In this document: piece after piece, positions 47,893 through 59,618 of the stretch
Numbering within the stretch: the stretch's first letter is position 1
Layout: every line of letters starts with the position of its first letter
Origin: Falsiroseomonas frigidaquae
GTDB taxonomy: Bacteria > Pseudomonadota > Alphaproteobacteria > Acetobacterales > Acetobacteraceae
Length of the DNA: 64,000 nucleotides
Direction: 5' to 3'
Assembly (NCBI RefSeq): GCF_012163145.1
Contig: NZ_JAAVTX010000007.1
Location: 124,001-188,000 of the forward strand
Notes under the pieces: generated by a model
The model's database searches: none
The model's input: the letters and a program-made list of their open reading frames with translations, nothing else
Told to the model about the DNA's origin: nothing
Made by a program: the position numbers and the translations under genes

Positions 47893-48620
47893 TGCTCCTC
47901 CGCGGCCCGAGGCCTCGCCAGATCTACCAGGCGAGAGCGAGGCTGGCTGCGAGGAGGCGTCCATCATGTCCCCACGCCAGGGCCGGCCATCCGGCATGGC
48001 CTGCTCAGCCAGGCGCCAGCCGCCAACCGTACGGCCACCTCGACCGACCCTGCGCAGCCGGACGGGCAAGGGTCGCTGCTGGCTGCGGCCTCGGCACAGC
48101 CTGATCCTCGCCATGAGAAGCGGAACGCGCTGCTGCTGGATCTCCGCGTCGCGCTGGTGGCATGCCGAGCAGCGGGATCGGAGGGCGGAGAATAGTCCGA
48201 GCCTTGCAGCCGCCAATCGGACCATTGGTGCCCGCGGCGATGCGGAGGCACGCCCAGCAGCTCAGCGCGGCCCACAGGCGGCCTGGATCGACCAGCCGGG
48301 GGCGGCGTGTAGAGCCTGACCCTGGCTGCCACTGCAAGCGCGTCTGACGCGTTCAGGGGCAGCAGCGTACCCACCAGGGAAGGGCTGCCAGCCGGGGGGG
48401 GCGTCTGCAGCGTCTCGCTGAGGCAGCACCGCGTGCTCCTCCGCCTCGAGACGCATCCACTCGCGCATGGTGCCGTTCTGCGGCCAGCAACGCCGTCGTC
48501 GAGGAACACCCCTACCCGCCCCTGCCGGCCAGGCGGATCAGGTGAAGATGCCGCCGCGCCCGGTCTGGTTTGCGGCCGGCTGCCCCGCGGCAGCCAGAGG
48601 GCGGCTTCCCGGGGAATCTA
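47893..48620. other. gene-poor stretch next to tRNA-Val
   Basis: 728 bases with no gene I can support. Open frames on both strands overlap and show no domain; composition is Arg/Pro/Ala-rich as expected of chance frames at this GC. It includes a run of eight Gs at 48394-48401. It mirrors the other gene-poor edge at 10067-11058 and may be decayed mobile-element DNA. Confidence 0.5.
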
Positions 48621-48695
48621 TGGTGGGCGCTGACGGGATCGAACCGCCGACCACCTGTGTGTAAAACAGGCGCTCTACCGCTGAGCTAAGCGCCC
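48621..48695 (-). tRNA. tRNA-Val (anticodon TAC)
   Basis: Minus-strand cloverleaf. Acceptor GGGCGCT pairs with AGCGCCC, the D arm is TAGCTCAGCGGTAGAGC, and the anticodon stem CCTGT/ACAGG encloses loop TTTACAC with anticodon TAC. The T arm contains GCGGTTCGATCCCGT and the discriminator is A. CCA is encoded (tgg at 48621-48623). Located between hupB and the accessory block. Confidence 0.97.
48624..48641 (-). repeat. tRNA-Val 3'-end segment repeated at 10294-10311 (candidate attachment site)
   Basis: These 18 bases cover the discriminator, acceptor 3' strand and start of the T arm. They recur in the same orientation 38.3 kb away beside tRNA-Asp. The tRNA remains complete, as when an element carries or restores the 3' end on integration. 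Confidence 0.6.
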
Positions 48696-48750
48696 CTCGC
48701 AGACCATGCCGTAGCGCCAAGCTGGCAAGGCGCCAAGGCCCCTGGACGGC

Positions 48751-48780
48751 AAAAAGGCCAGCCCCTGCGGGCCGGCCCTT
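48751..48780 (-). terminator. intrinsic terminator after hupB
   Basis: On the minus strand a 12-bp stem (AAGGGCCGGCCC with GGGCTGGCCTTT, two G-U pairs) encloses loop GCAG and runs into TTTTT. It starts about 28 bases after the hupB stop. Confidence 0.9.
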
Positions 48781-48808
48781 CCACACCAACCGCTGGAATG
48801 CGGCAGGT

Positions 48809-49081
48809 TCAGTTCACGGCGTCCTTGAGCCCCTTGCCGGCCTTGAAGCGGACGGTCGTCGTGGCCGGGATCTTGATCTCCTCACCCGTGCGCGGGTTGC
48901 GGCCCTTGCCAGCCTTGCGGCTGGAAGTGCTGAAGGTGCCGAAGCCAACCAGGCGGACCTCGGTGTTGTTCTTCAATGCCTTCTCGATCGCCTCGAAAAC
49001 CGCGTCGAGAACATCGCCCGCCTTGGCCTTGGGAAGATCGGCAGCCTCCGCAACAACGGCGACCAAATCCTGCTTGTTCAT
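48809..49081 (-). CDS. hupB: DNA-binding protein HU
   Basis: 90 residues, exact family length. MNKQDLVAVVAEAADLPKAK opens the helical dimerisation part; GFGTFSTSSRKAGKGRNPRT and the following GEEIKIPATTTVRF form the DNA-binding beta arm, including the RNPRTG tip. The ribosome site AAGGGGGG precedes ATG 49081. It sits downstream of lon in the conserved tig-clpP-clpX-lon-hupB order, with its own promoter and terminator. Confidence 0.97.
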   Translation of the reverse strand: MNKQDLVAVVAEAADLPKAKAGDVLDAVFEAIEKALKNNTEVRLVGFGTFSTSSRKAGKGRNPRTGEEIKIPATTTVRFKAGKGLKDAVN

Positions 49082-49151
49082 GTGGGACCCCCCTTCAGGT
49101 TCCTGTGCATGTCGTGGTGAAACGGGCCCGAATCAGCCTCGTCTTGGGGGC

Positions 49152-49181
49152 ACACTAGGAGCGCGCTTTCAGCGGCGTCAA
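49152..49181 (-). promoter_or_regulatory. candidate hupB promoter
   Basis: On the minus strand TTGACG (49176-49181) and TAGTGT (49152-49157) are 18 bases apart, a good sigma-70 match. It would give a leader of about 65 bases before hupB. Confidence 0.6.
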
Positions 49182-49326
49182 CGTCACGGCCGCCGATTCG
49201 CCGCGGATATCCGCCATTCGTGCAGCACATGCGGCGGAAAAACAGCAGGCGACCGCGCTTCCCAACCGTTGCATCCGAAAAATCCCAAGTTTCCCGCGCG
49301 TCTGGACGCAGGAAAAGCCCGTAACG

Positions 49327-49362
49327 AAAAAGGGGCGTGCACCGCCCGGCGCACGCCCCTTT
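49327..49362 (-). terminator. intrinsic terminator after lon
   Basis: A 12-bp perfect stem on the minus strand (AAAGGGGCGTGC with GCACGCCCCTTT, 10-base loop) ends in TTTTT, 21 bases beyond the lon stop. It separates lon from hupB transcription. Confidence 0.92.
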
Positions 49363-49383
49363 CCCAATCCACGTCCTGCGGCC

Positions 49384-51804
<2,421 letters not shown>

Positions 51805-51958
51805 ATCGGACCTCACTTTGGACGATCGGCGCGGAAGCCGCCCCCAGACGACCCACCTGGGCGCCTGGTTCTCGGCACGGCTCCCGGCGCCACGGGATTG
51901 TCAAACAGATGGCCCCCCTTCCCCACCATCACAAGGCGCGCCCCATGCGGGGTCCTCA

Positions 51959-51980
51959 TGCCAGGGGAGCCATCCTGGCA
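51959..51980 (-). terminator. short hairpin just after clpX
   Basis: TGCCAGG (51959-51965 on plus) and its complement CCTGGCA (51974-51980) enclose an 8-base loop, starting one base after the clpX stop codon. There is no T-run, so it may be an attenuator or RNA-stability element rather than a full terminator. Confidence 0.35.
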
Positions 51981-51981
51981 C

Positions 51982-53238
51982 TCACCCCGCAGATTGCTCC
52001 GCGGGGCGTTCACCGTAGATGAACAGCGGGCTGGCGCGGCCTTCGGCCACCTCCCGGTTCACCACCACCTCCTCGATATCCTCGAGGCCGGGCAGGTCGA
52101 ACATGGTGGTGAGCAGGATCGCCTCCATGATCGAGCGCAGGCCGCGGGCGCCGGTGCGGCGCTGGATGGCCCGCGTTGCCACGGACTTCATGGCGTCCTC
52201 GGTGAAGGTGAGCTTCGCCCCCTCCATCTCGAACAGCCTCTGGTACTGCTTCACCAACGCGTTCTTCGGCTTGGTCAGGATCTCGATGAGCGCCTTCTCA
52301 TCCAGGTCCTCCAGCGTCGCCACCACGGGCAGGCGGCCGATGAATTCCGGGATCAGGCCGAACTTCAGCAGATCCTCGGGCTCGACCTCCTTCAGGATGG
52401 CGCCGGTCCGGCGCTCATCCGGCGCCCGCACCTCGGAGCCGAAGCCGATGCCGGAGCCCTTGCCGCGGGAGCCGATGATCTTCTCCAGCCCCGCGAAGGC
52501 GCCGCCGCAGATGAACAGGATGTTGGTGGTATCCACCTGCAGGAATTCCTGCTGCGGATGCTTCCGGCCACCCTGCGGCGGCACCGAGGCGACGGTGCCT
52601 TCCATGATCTTCAGCAGCGCCTGCTGCACGCCCTCGCCGGACACGTCCCGCGTGATGGACGGGTTGTCAGACTTGCGGCTGATCTTGTCGACCTCGTCGA
52701 TGTAGACGATGCCGCGCTGCGCACGCTCCACATTGTAGTCGGCGGCCTGCAGCAGCTTGAGGATGATGTTCTCCACATCCTCACCGACATACCCCGCCTC
52801 CGTCAGCGTGGTCGCATCCGCCATGGTGAAGGGCACGTCGAGGATGCGCGCCAGCGTCTGGGCCAGCAGCGTCTTGCCCGAACCGGTGGGGCCGATGAGC
52901 ATGATGTTGGACTTGGCGATCTCGATCTCGCCGGTCTTCCCGCCATGCGCCAGGCGCTTGTAATGGTTGTGCACCGCGACGGAGAGGACCTTCTTGGCGT
53001 GGTCCTGCCCGATGACGTAGTCATCCAGCACCTTGCAGATCTCGCGCGGCGTCGGAACGCCATCACGGGACTTTACGAGGTGCGTCTTGTGCTCCTCGCG
53101 GATGATATCCATGCACAACTCGACGCATTCATCGCAGATGAACACGGTAGGCCCGGCGATAAGCTTCCGGACCTCGTGCTGCGATTTGCCGCAGAACGAG
53201 CAATACAGGGTGTTCTTCGAGTCGCCGGACTTGCTCAT
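51982..53238 (-). CDS. clpX: ATP-dependent Clp protease ATP-binding subunit ClpX
   Basis: 418 residues from ATG 53238. The N-terminal C4 zinc-binding domain (CSFCGKSQ ... CDECVELC) recognises adaptors. The AAA+ module has Walker A GPTGSGKT and Walker [14 protein letters not shown], the pore loop GYVGEDVEN, and sensor residues near [11 protein letters not shown]. The open frame extends to 53403 but that part is implausible. Follows clpP by 178 bases. Confidence 0.97.
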   Translation of the reverse strand: MSKSGDSKNTLYCSFCGKSQHEVRKLIAGPTVFICDECVELCMDIIREEHKTHLVKSRDGVPTPREICKVLDDYVIGQDHAKKVLSVAVHNHYKRLAHGGKTGEIEIAKSNIMLIGPTGSGKTLLAQTLARILDVPFTMADATTLTEAGYVGEDVENIILKLLQAADYNVERAQRGIVYIDEVDKISRKSDNPSITRDVSGEGVQQALLKIMEGTVASVPPQGGRKHPQQEFLQVDTTNILFICGGAFAGLEKIIGSRGKGSGIGFGSEVRAPDERRTGAILKEVEPEDLLKFGLIPEFIGRLPVVATLEDLDEKALIEILTKPKNALVKQYQRLFEMEGAKLTFTEDAMKSVATRAIQRRTGARGLRSIMEAILLTTMFDLPGLEDIEEVVVNREVAEGRASPLFIYGERPAEQSAG

Positions 53239-53416
53239 GCGCGCTCCGAAAGCCTCAAGCCGCGGCCGCCTCGCAGGCTGACGGACCGGGACACCTGCCC
53301 CCCGGCTGGGGGGCGGGAAACAAAGGAATGTAGCCCCGCAAAGCCGCGGGGGAAAGTGCAACAAGCACCGTGGCAGCGCCGGGGCGGCGTCGGGCCGCCC
53401 CATTCTGCTGCCGCGT

Positions 53417-54061
<645 letters not shown>

Positions 54062-54189
54062 GGTGGTCCCTTTCATGCCCGTCCGTTACCGGCCTGGGCG
54101 AATCTTTCCCGGCACACCCCGTCCGGGCAACCAAACCGGCCCGGCAACCAAAGCCGCAGCCTGACAGCGAATCCCTGCCATTCCCCTTA

Positions 54190-54218
54190 AGATGGGGAAA
54201 GCCGCGCGCCCCGCAAAG
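54190..54218 (-). promoter_or_regulatory. candidate heat-shock (sigma-32-like) promoter of clpP
   Basis: On the minus strand CCCCATCT (54190-54197) matches the CCCCATnT -10 of sigma-32 promoters. CTTTGC (54213-54218), 15 bases upstream, is an imperfect -35. It lies about 130 bases before clpP and after the tig terminator. Confidence 0.35.
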
Positions 54219-54305
54219 CCCCCCTCTGCGGAAGCCGCCGCACGAATATCCGTGGCCGGCGGTCGGAATTGGGGGCCGGGGCCGCCCTTGGCAAGTCCCG
54301 CAAAG

Positions 54306-54338
54306 CAAACGGGGCGGGGCCTGATGGCACCGCCCCGC
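54306..54338 (-). terminator. terminator after tig
   Basis: Minus-strand stem of 12 pairs with one mismatch (CGGGGCGGTGCC with GGCCCCGCCCCG, loop ATCA) followed by TTT, about 25 bases past the tig stop. Suggests tig and clpP are transcribed separately. Confidence 0.75.
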
Positions 54339-54363
54339 GCAGCCCAGACTGAATGGCGACGGA

Positions 54364-55710
54364 TCAGGCCGCCGCTTCTTCCTGCTCCGTCAGCGCGGTG
54401 GGCTCGACCTGGTGGTCGGTCACCTTTGCCAGCTCCAGCACGAAATCGACCACCTTCTCCTCGAAGATCGGCGCGCGCAGGTTCTCGATGGTCTGCGGGT
54501 TCTTGCGGAAATACTCCAGAACCTGCTTCTCCTGGCCCGGGTAGCGGGAGGCTTCCTGCCGCATCGCGGCGCTCAGTTCCTCGTTCGAGACCTGGATGTT
54601 GTTGGTCCGGCCGATCTCCGACAGCAGCAGGCCGAGCCGGATGCGGCGCTCCGCGATGGCACGGTAGTCGGCCTTCAGCGTGTCCTCGTCCTTGCCCTGG
54701 TCGTCGGCGTCCAGCTTGCCGGCCTTGAGGTCCTGCTCCACCCGCTGCCAGATCTGGGTGAACTCGCCCTCGACCATGCCGGGGGGAACCTCGAACACCG
54801 CCTTCTCGGCCAGCGCGTCCAGCAAAGCGCGCTTCACCTTCATGCGGGCCAGGCTGTCGTATTCGCCCTGCAGGTTCTCGGCCACCTTGGCGCGCAGCGT
54901 CGCCATGTCTTCCAGGCCCAGGCGCTTGGCGAATTCATCGTCCATCGCCGGCAGCACCTTCACCTTCAGCGCCTTGGCGTTGATGGCGAAGACCGCATCC
55001 TTGCCGGCCAGCGCGGCGGAGCCGTATTCGGCCGGGAAGGAGACGTTGATCTCCTTCTGCTCACCCGGGGACATGCCCTCGAGCTGCTCGGTGAAGCCGG
55101 GGATGAAGCCCTCGCCGGCCACCTCGATCGGGGTGTCGGTGGCGGTGCCGCCCGGGAAGGGCTCGGACAGGCTGCCGTCCTCGTTCTTCGTGCGGCCCTC
55201 GAAATCGACCACCAGCATCTCGCCCTTGGCGGCCGGGCGCGGCTCGGCCACGTCCTCGAGATTCGCCAGGCGGCCGGCCATGGTGGCCAGGAAGGCGTCG
55301 ATCTCGGCGTCGCCCGGAGTCGCCTTCTGGCGGTCCAGCTCGATGGTGGCAAAGTCCGGCATCGGGATCTCGGGCAGCAGCTCGAGGTCGATCTTGTATT
55401 CGAGGTCTGCGCCCTCGCTGTAGTTCACCAGCTCGATCTTCGGCTGCATGGCCGGGCGCAGGCCGCGATCGGCGATCACCTGGCGGGTCGCGTCGTCCAC
55501 CGACTGCTCCAGCACCTCGCCGGCCACGGCCTGGCCGTAGCGCTGCTTGACCACGGCGGTGGGCACCTTGCCGGGGCGGAAGCCCGGCAGGCGGAGATCC
55601 GCGCCCAGTTCCTTCAGGCGCTTGTCGCGCTTTTCGGCGAGGCTGGCCGCCGGGACGACGACCTGGAACGCCCTTTTCAGCCCCTCGGCGGGAAGCTCGG
55701 TGACCTGCAT
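54364..55710 (-). CDS. tig: trigger factor (ribosome-associated chaperone, peptidyl-prolyl isomerase)
   Basis: 448 residues. The N-terminal ribosome-binding signature appears as LRLPGFRPGKVPTAVVKQRY (about 40-59). An FKBP-type isomerase domain follows around 160-245 with KGEMLVVDFEGRT, then the helical C-terminal chaperone arms. The ribosome site AAGAAGG precedes ATG 55710. Heads the conserved tig-clpP-clpX-lon-hupB block. The Ala/Glu-rich tail EQEEAAA is normal for the family. Confidence 0.96.
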   Translation of the reverse strand: MQVTELPAEGLKRAFQVVVPAASLAEKRDKRLKELGADLRLPGFRPGKVPTAVVKQRYGQAVAGEVLEQSVDDATRQVIADRGLRPAMQPKIELVNYSEGADLEYKIDLELLPEIPMPDFATIELDRQKATPGDAEIDAFLATMAGRLANLEDVAEPRPAAKGEMLVVDFEGRTKNEDGSLSEPFPGGTATDTPIEVAGEGFIPGFTEQLEGMSPGEQKEINVSFPAEYGSAALAGKDAVFAINAKALKVKVLPAMDDEFAKRLGLEDMATLRAKVAENLQGEYDSLARMKVKRALLDALAEKAVFEVPPGMVEGEFTQIWQRVEQDLKAGKLDADDQGKDEDTLKADYRAIAERRIRLGLLLSEIGRTNNIQVSNEELSAAMRQEASRYPGQEKQVLEYFRKNPQTIENLRAPIFEEKVVDFVLELAKVTDHQVEPTALTEQEEAAA

Positions 55711-55852
55711 TTCGGACCTTCTTTATGCACAGAGGCGCCCATGACGGGCGCAAGACGCTTTGAGGCTCGCCCCGTTACCGCCCAAGGGCGCCGGGGGCAA
55801 TGGGGAAGGCCCCGAAACCGGGCCATCGGCACCGGCATAGGCGGCGGGAATA

Positions 55853-55933
55853 TGCGGGCGGAGGGACTCGAACCCCCATGGCTTGCGCCACTGGTACCTA
55901 AAACCAGCGTGTCTACCATTCCACCACGCCCGC
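55853..55933 (-). tRNA. tRNA-Leu (anticodon TAG)
   Basis: Minus-strand class II tRNA. Acceptor GCGGGCG pairs with CGCCCGC, the anticodon stem CTGGT/ACCAG encloses loop TTTAGGT with anticodon TAG, a long variable arm TGGC-GCAA-GCCA follows, and the T arm has GGGTTCGAGTCCC. Unlike the other two tRNAs here, CCA is not encoded (the bases after the discriminator are TAT), so it must be added post-transcriptionally. Confidence 0.95.
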
Positions 55934-55977
55934 GCAGCCGCCTTCCTATCGCGCCATCTTCCCCATCGCCAGGGGCA

Positions 55978-56985
55978 TCAGCCGGCGGGACGGCGCAGCA
56001 GGAACATGTTGGACAGCCAGGTCGAGGTGTGGGCGGTCACGGCGTGGGTATCCTCCCGCACCTCCAGCACCTCCAGCCCCGCCTCCGCGGCCAGGGCGAA
56101 GATGTGGTGCTGCGGCAGCGCATGCATCTCCATCGTCGGGGGGCGCGGGTCTTGCAGATGGGCGTCGATCGAAAAGCGGTAGTTCTGGAAATGCGTCGGC
56201 ACCTGGAACAGGGCGATGCCGCCCGGGGCCAGGCCAGCGAAGGCCAGGCGCAGCAGATGCGCGATCACCGGCGGCGGATTGTGCTGCAGCACGATGCGGC
56301 TGTACCAGAAATTCCACGCTCCGCCGGGCATCGGTGCCGCGATGCTGCTGTGGTGCCAGGCGACATTGGCAAGGCCGCGGCGGGCGGCCTCGGCCCGCGC
56401 CAGGTCCAGATGCGGCCGGGAAATGTCGCAGCCGACGACGCGCTGGAAGATCGCGGCCAGCGCCAGGGTCGCACGGCCGACGCCGCAGCCATATTCCACG
56501 CAGCGGGGAAGATGCGCCGGGTCCAGCCCGTGGCGGCGCAGCGTCCGGCGCACGAGATCCGCATCGACGGCGCCGGTGGCGTAGAAGGCGCCCTTCGTTT
56601 CCGCGATCCGGTCCGGCAGGTAGATCTCGTTGGTCAGCACCGACCAATGCGGCGCCTCCTGCCCCACCTGCGCCCAGTAGGAGCCGGTCCGCTCCAGCAT
56701 GGCCTGCAGCCGCGCCGGGTCCGCCGCGACCTCCACCGGCAGCGCATCGGGTGCCAGCGGCAGCATGACCGGCTTGTCGCCGCCCGGAGTCGCGCCGCGG
56801 AACTCCTCCGAATTGAGGAAGCGGGCCCGCAGCGCGGAGAGGGTCGGCACCTGCGCCAGATGCCGGCTCAGCACGGCCTCATTCTCCGGCTCACGCCCCA
56901 GGATCAGGCGATAGGCGGCGCGGACATCCTCCAGCGTCGCCAGGCGTTCACCCCGGCGCGGCGGGACCGGCTGCGGCGCGCTCAT
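55978..56985 (-). CDS. SAM-dependent methyltransferase with N-terminal DUF4214-like segment
   Basis: 335 residues. The first 65 residues contain AYRLILGREPENEAVLSRHL and FLNSEEFRG, like DUF4214 modules found in surface-glycan proteins. The methyltransferase domain starts near 165 with CVEYGCGVGRATLAL (motif I), VVGCDISRPHLDLAR (motif II) and GLAPGGIALFQV. ATG overlaps the upstream E1 gene stop by 4 bases, so the two are co-transcribed. Substrate unknown; methylation of a glycan or a small metabolite is possible. Confidence 0.78.
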   Translation of the reverse strand: MSAPQPVPPRRGERLATLEDVRAAYRLILGREPENEAVLSRHLAQVPTLSALRARFLNSEEFRGATPGGDKPVMLPLAPDALPVEVAADPARLQAMLERTGSYWAQVGQEAPHWSVLTNEIYLPDRIAETKGAFYATGAVDADLVRRTLRRHGLDPAHLPRCVEYGCGVGRATLALAAIFQRVVGCDISRPHLDLARAEAARRGLANVAWHHSSIAAPMPGGAWNFWYSRIVLQHNPPPVIAHLLRLAFAGLAPGGIALFQVPTHFQNYRFSIDAHLQDPRPPTMEMHALPQHHIFALAAEAGLEVLEVREDTHAVTAHTSTWLSNMFLLRRPAG

Positions 56986-59396
56986 CGGCCCAGCACCGCC
57001 GCGGCACAGGCGTCCAGGATCGCCGCCGCATCAAGGCCGTAGGCGGCGTAGAGGTCCGGCAGGTCGCCCGCCTGGCCGAAGCGGTCCACGCCGAGCGGCA
57101 CCACGCGCTGGCCGCGCACCGAGCCCAGCCAGGCATGCGCCGCCGGATGGCCATCCAGGATCGTCACCAGCGCCGCATCGGGTGCCAGCGGCGCCAGCAG
57201 CTTCTCCACCGTCGATTCGCCGGGCTGGCCCTGGCGCCGCGCGCGGCCCTGCGCCAGCCAGCCGGCCTGCAGCCGGTCCGGGCTGGTCACCGCCAGCAGG
57301 CCGGCATCGGGCACATCCTCCCGGATCGCGTCGAAGGCCTCCCGCACCTCTGGCGCCACGGGGCCCTGATAGGCGATGGCGAGCTTCGACCCGGGGCCGG
57401 GCGGCACCAGCCAGTAGCCGCCGGCGATGACGCCCGCCGGGTCCAGCCTGCGCTCCGGCTGGGCCAGGGCGCGGGTGGACAGGCGCAGCCAGACGGCGCT
57501 GCCATCCGCCTTCTGCATGTGCTCGAAGGCGAAGCGCATCAGGATGGCGAGCTCATCCGCATAGGCGGGCTCGTAAGCCACCAGCCGGTCCTGGGCCATG
57601 CCGATCAGCGGCGTGTTGACCGACTGGTGCTGGCCGCCCTCCGGCGCGAGGGTCAGGCCGGATGGCGTCGAGACCAGCAGGAAACGTGCATCCTGGTAGC
57701 AGCCATAGATCAGCGCATCGAGACCGCGGTTGACGAAGGGGTCGTACACCGTGCCGACAGGCAGCAGCCGCGCCCCGTACAATGAATGCGAAAGGCCGAG
57801 TGCGCCGAGCAGCAGGAACAGGTTCTGCTCGGCGATGCCGAGTTCGATGTGCTGGCCTTCAGGCCCCATTCCCCAGCGCTGCGCGCTCGCCAGCTTGGCA
57901 TCGCGGAACACGTCGTTCTTCAGGTGACGGTCGAAGATGCCGCGGCGGTTCACCCAGGGGCCGAGATTGGTCGAGACGGTGACATCCGGGCTGGTGGTGA
58001 CGATGCGCTCGGCCAGCGCCGCATTCTCCCCCTGCCCGCGACCGATCTCGGCCAGGATCTCGCCGAAGGCGCCCTGGGTGGACATCATCCGTCCCGGCGG
58101 GACGCGCGGCGCCGGCAGGCTGGCTGGCACCGGGATGGTCGGTGATTGCAATTGCCGGCCTTCGGGCGCCAGGGGCTGGGCGAAGGGGATGCTGGCCAGG
58201 AACGCCTCCAGCTCGGCTTCCGGCACGTCCAGGCCTTCGAAGCGGTCGAACTCATGGCCGTCCCGGATGCCCATGGCGTCGCGGAAGCTCGCCATCTGCT
58301 CCTTGGTCATCAGCCCGGCGTGGTTGTCCTTGTGCCCGGCGAAGGGCAGGCCCATGCCCTTGACCGTATAGGCGATGAAGCAGGTGGGCTGGTCGCCCTC
58401 CGCCGCCGCGACGCGGAACGCCTCGGTCAGCGTCTCGATGTCGTGGCCGCCGAGATTGGTCATCAGCGCCGCCAGTTCGTCATCGTCCAGCGGGTCGATG
58501 ATGGCACGCACCCCATCCACCCGGCCGAGCTCGGCCAGGATCGCGCGGCGGAAGGCGGCGCCGCCCTGGAAGGTCAGCGCGGCGTACAGGCTGTTTGGGC
58601 AGTCGTCGATCCAGCGACGCAGCGCCTCGCCATCCTCCCGCGCGAAGGCGGCTTCCAGGCGGCGGCCGTATTTGAGGGTGACGACGTTCCAGCCCATGTC
58701 CCGGAACAGGCCCTCGATGCGGCCGAACAGCCGGTCCGGCACCACCGAATCGAGGCTCTGGCGGTTGTAGTCCACCACCCACCAGACATTGCGGACATCG
58801 TGCTTCCAGCCCTCCAGCAGGGCTTCGTAGATGTTGCCCTCATCGAGCTCGGCGTCGCCGACGATTGCCACATGCCGCCCCGCCGGAAGCTCCGGCCGCC
58901 CCAGCCCGTGCAGCTTCACATAATCCTGCACCAGCGACCCGAAGCTGGTCAGCGCGACGCCGAGGCCGACGGAGCCGGTGGAGAAATCCACCTCCGCGCC
59001 ATCCTTCACCCGGCTGGGATAGGGCTGGATGCCACCGAACTGCCGTAGGGTGGAAAGCTTGTCCCGCTCCTGACGCCCGAGCAGATAGTTGATGGCGTGG
59101 AACACCGGGCCGGCATGCGGCTTCACCGCCACCCGGTCCTGTGGCCGCAGGATCTCGAAATACAGCGCCGCCAGGATGGAGACGGAGGAGGCGCAGGAGG
59201 CCTGGTGCCCGCCGACCTTCAGCCCGTCCCGGTTCGGACGGATGTGGTTGGCGTGGTGGATCATCCAGGCGGACAGCCACAGCAGCTTGCGTTCCAGCGC
59301 ATGCAGCAGCCGCAGGCGCTGGGCGTCGGTACGCGCCAGGGCCGGGGCATGCGGCTGGGCCTGCGGCACCGTGCGGATGGGGCGTTCGGCGGTCAT
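56982..59396 (-). CDS. transketolase-type thiamine-diphosphate enzyme (homodimeric pyruvate dehydrogenase E1-like)
   Basis: 804 residues. The TPP-binding motif is GDAELDEGNIYEALLEGWKH (about 183-202), with WWVVDYNRQSLD following. The N-terminal region has GGHQASCASSVSILAALYFE and STGSVGLGVALTSFG, and the pyrimidine domain contains GQHIELGIAEQNLFLLLGAL. This is the one-chain E1 architecture of AceE or transketolase, shorter than AceE (about 890) and longer than transketolase (about 660). No E2/E3 genes adjoin. The reaction could be 2-oxoacid decarboxylation or ketol transfer; the sequence alone does not decide. Confidence 0.8.
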   Translation of the reverse strand: MTAERPIRTVPQAQPHAPALARTDAQRLRLLHALERKLLWLSAWMIHHANHIRPNRDGLKVGGHQASCASSVSILAALYFEILRPQDRVAVKPHAGPVFHAINYLLGRQERDKLSTLRQFGGIQPYPSRVKDGAEVDFSTGSVGLGVALTSFGSLVQDYVKLHGLGRPELPAGRHVAIVGDAELDEGNIYEALLEGWKHDVRNVWWVVDYNRQSLDSVVPDRLFGRIEGLFRDMGWNVVTLKYGRRLEAAFAREDGEALRRWIDDCPNSLYAALTFQGGAAFRRAILAELGRVDGVRAIIDPLDDDELAALMTNLGGHDIETLTEAFRVAAAEGDQPTCFIAYTVKGMGLPFAGHKDNHAGLMTKEQMASFRDAMGIRDGHEFDRFEGLDVPEAELEAFLASIPFAQPLAPEGRQLQSPTIPVPASLPAPRVPPGRMMSTQGAFGEILAEIGRGQGENAALAERIVTTSPDVTVSTNLGPWVNRRGIFDRHLKNDVFRDAKLASAQRWGMGPEGQHIELGIAEQNLFLLLGALGLSHSLYGARLLPVGTVYDPFVNRGLDALIYGCYQDARFLLVSTPSGLTLAPEGGQHQSVNTPLIGMAQDRLVAYEPAYADELAILMRFAFEHMQKADGSAVWLRLSTRALAQPERRLDPAGVIAGGYWLVPPGPGSKLAIAYQGPVAPEVREAFDAIREDVPDAGLLAVTSPDRLQAGWLAQGRARRQGQPGESTVEKLLAPLAPDAALVTILDGHPAAHAWLGSVRGQRVVPLGVDRFGQAGDLPDLYAAYGLDAAAILDACAAAVLGR

Positions 59397-59618
59397 CTGC
59401 GCCTCCTGGACATTTGCCGGCAGGATAGGACGCGGCGGCCAGGACGCGAAGCCGCCCGTGCCAATTCCGCCGCCTTGCCTCCCTTGGAGCCTTTACACGG
59501 GTAAGTGAAGACGATGAACCGATCGATCGTCGGCGCGCTCTTGTGCGATAGCGCGGTCCACGGCGATGTGGCGGAGGGGCCGCTTGGTCTCCTGCTGCAA
59601 TGAAACCGAAACGGATCC

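Noticed and set aside
47893-48620. Several overlapping 60-180 codon frames between the hybrid kinase and tRNA-Val
   Set aside because: No recognisable domain, overlapping on both strands, Arg/Pro-rich as in chance frames.
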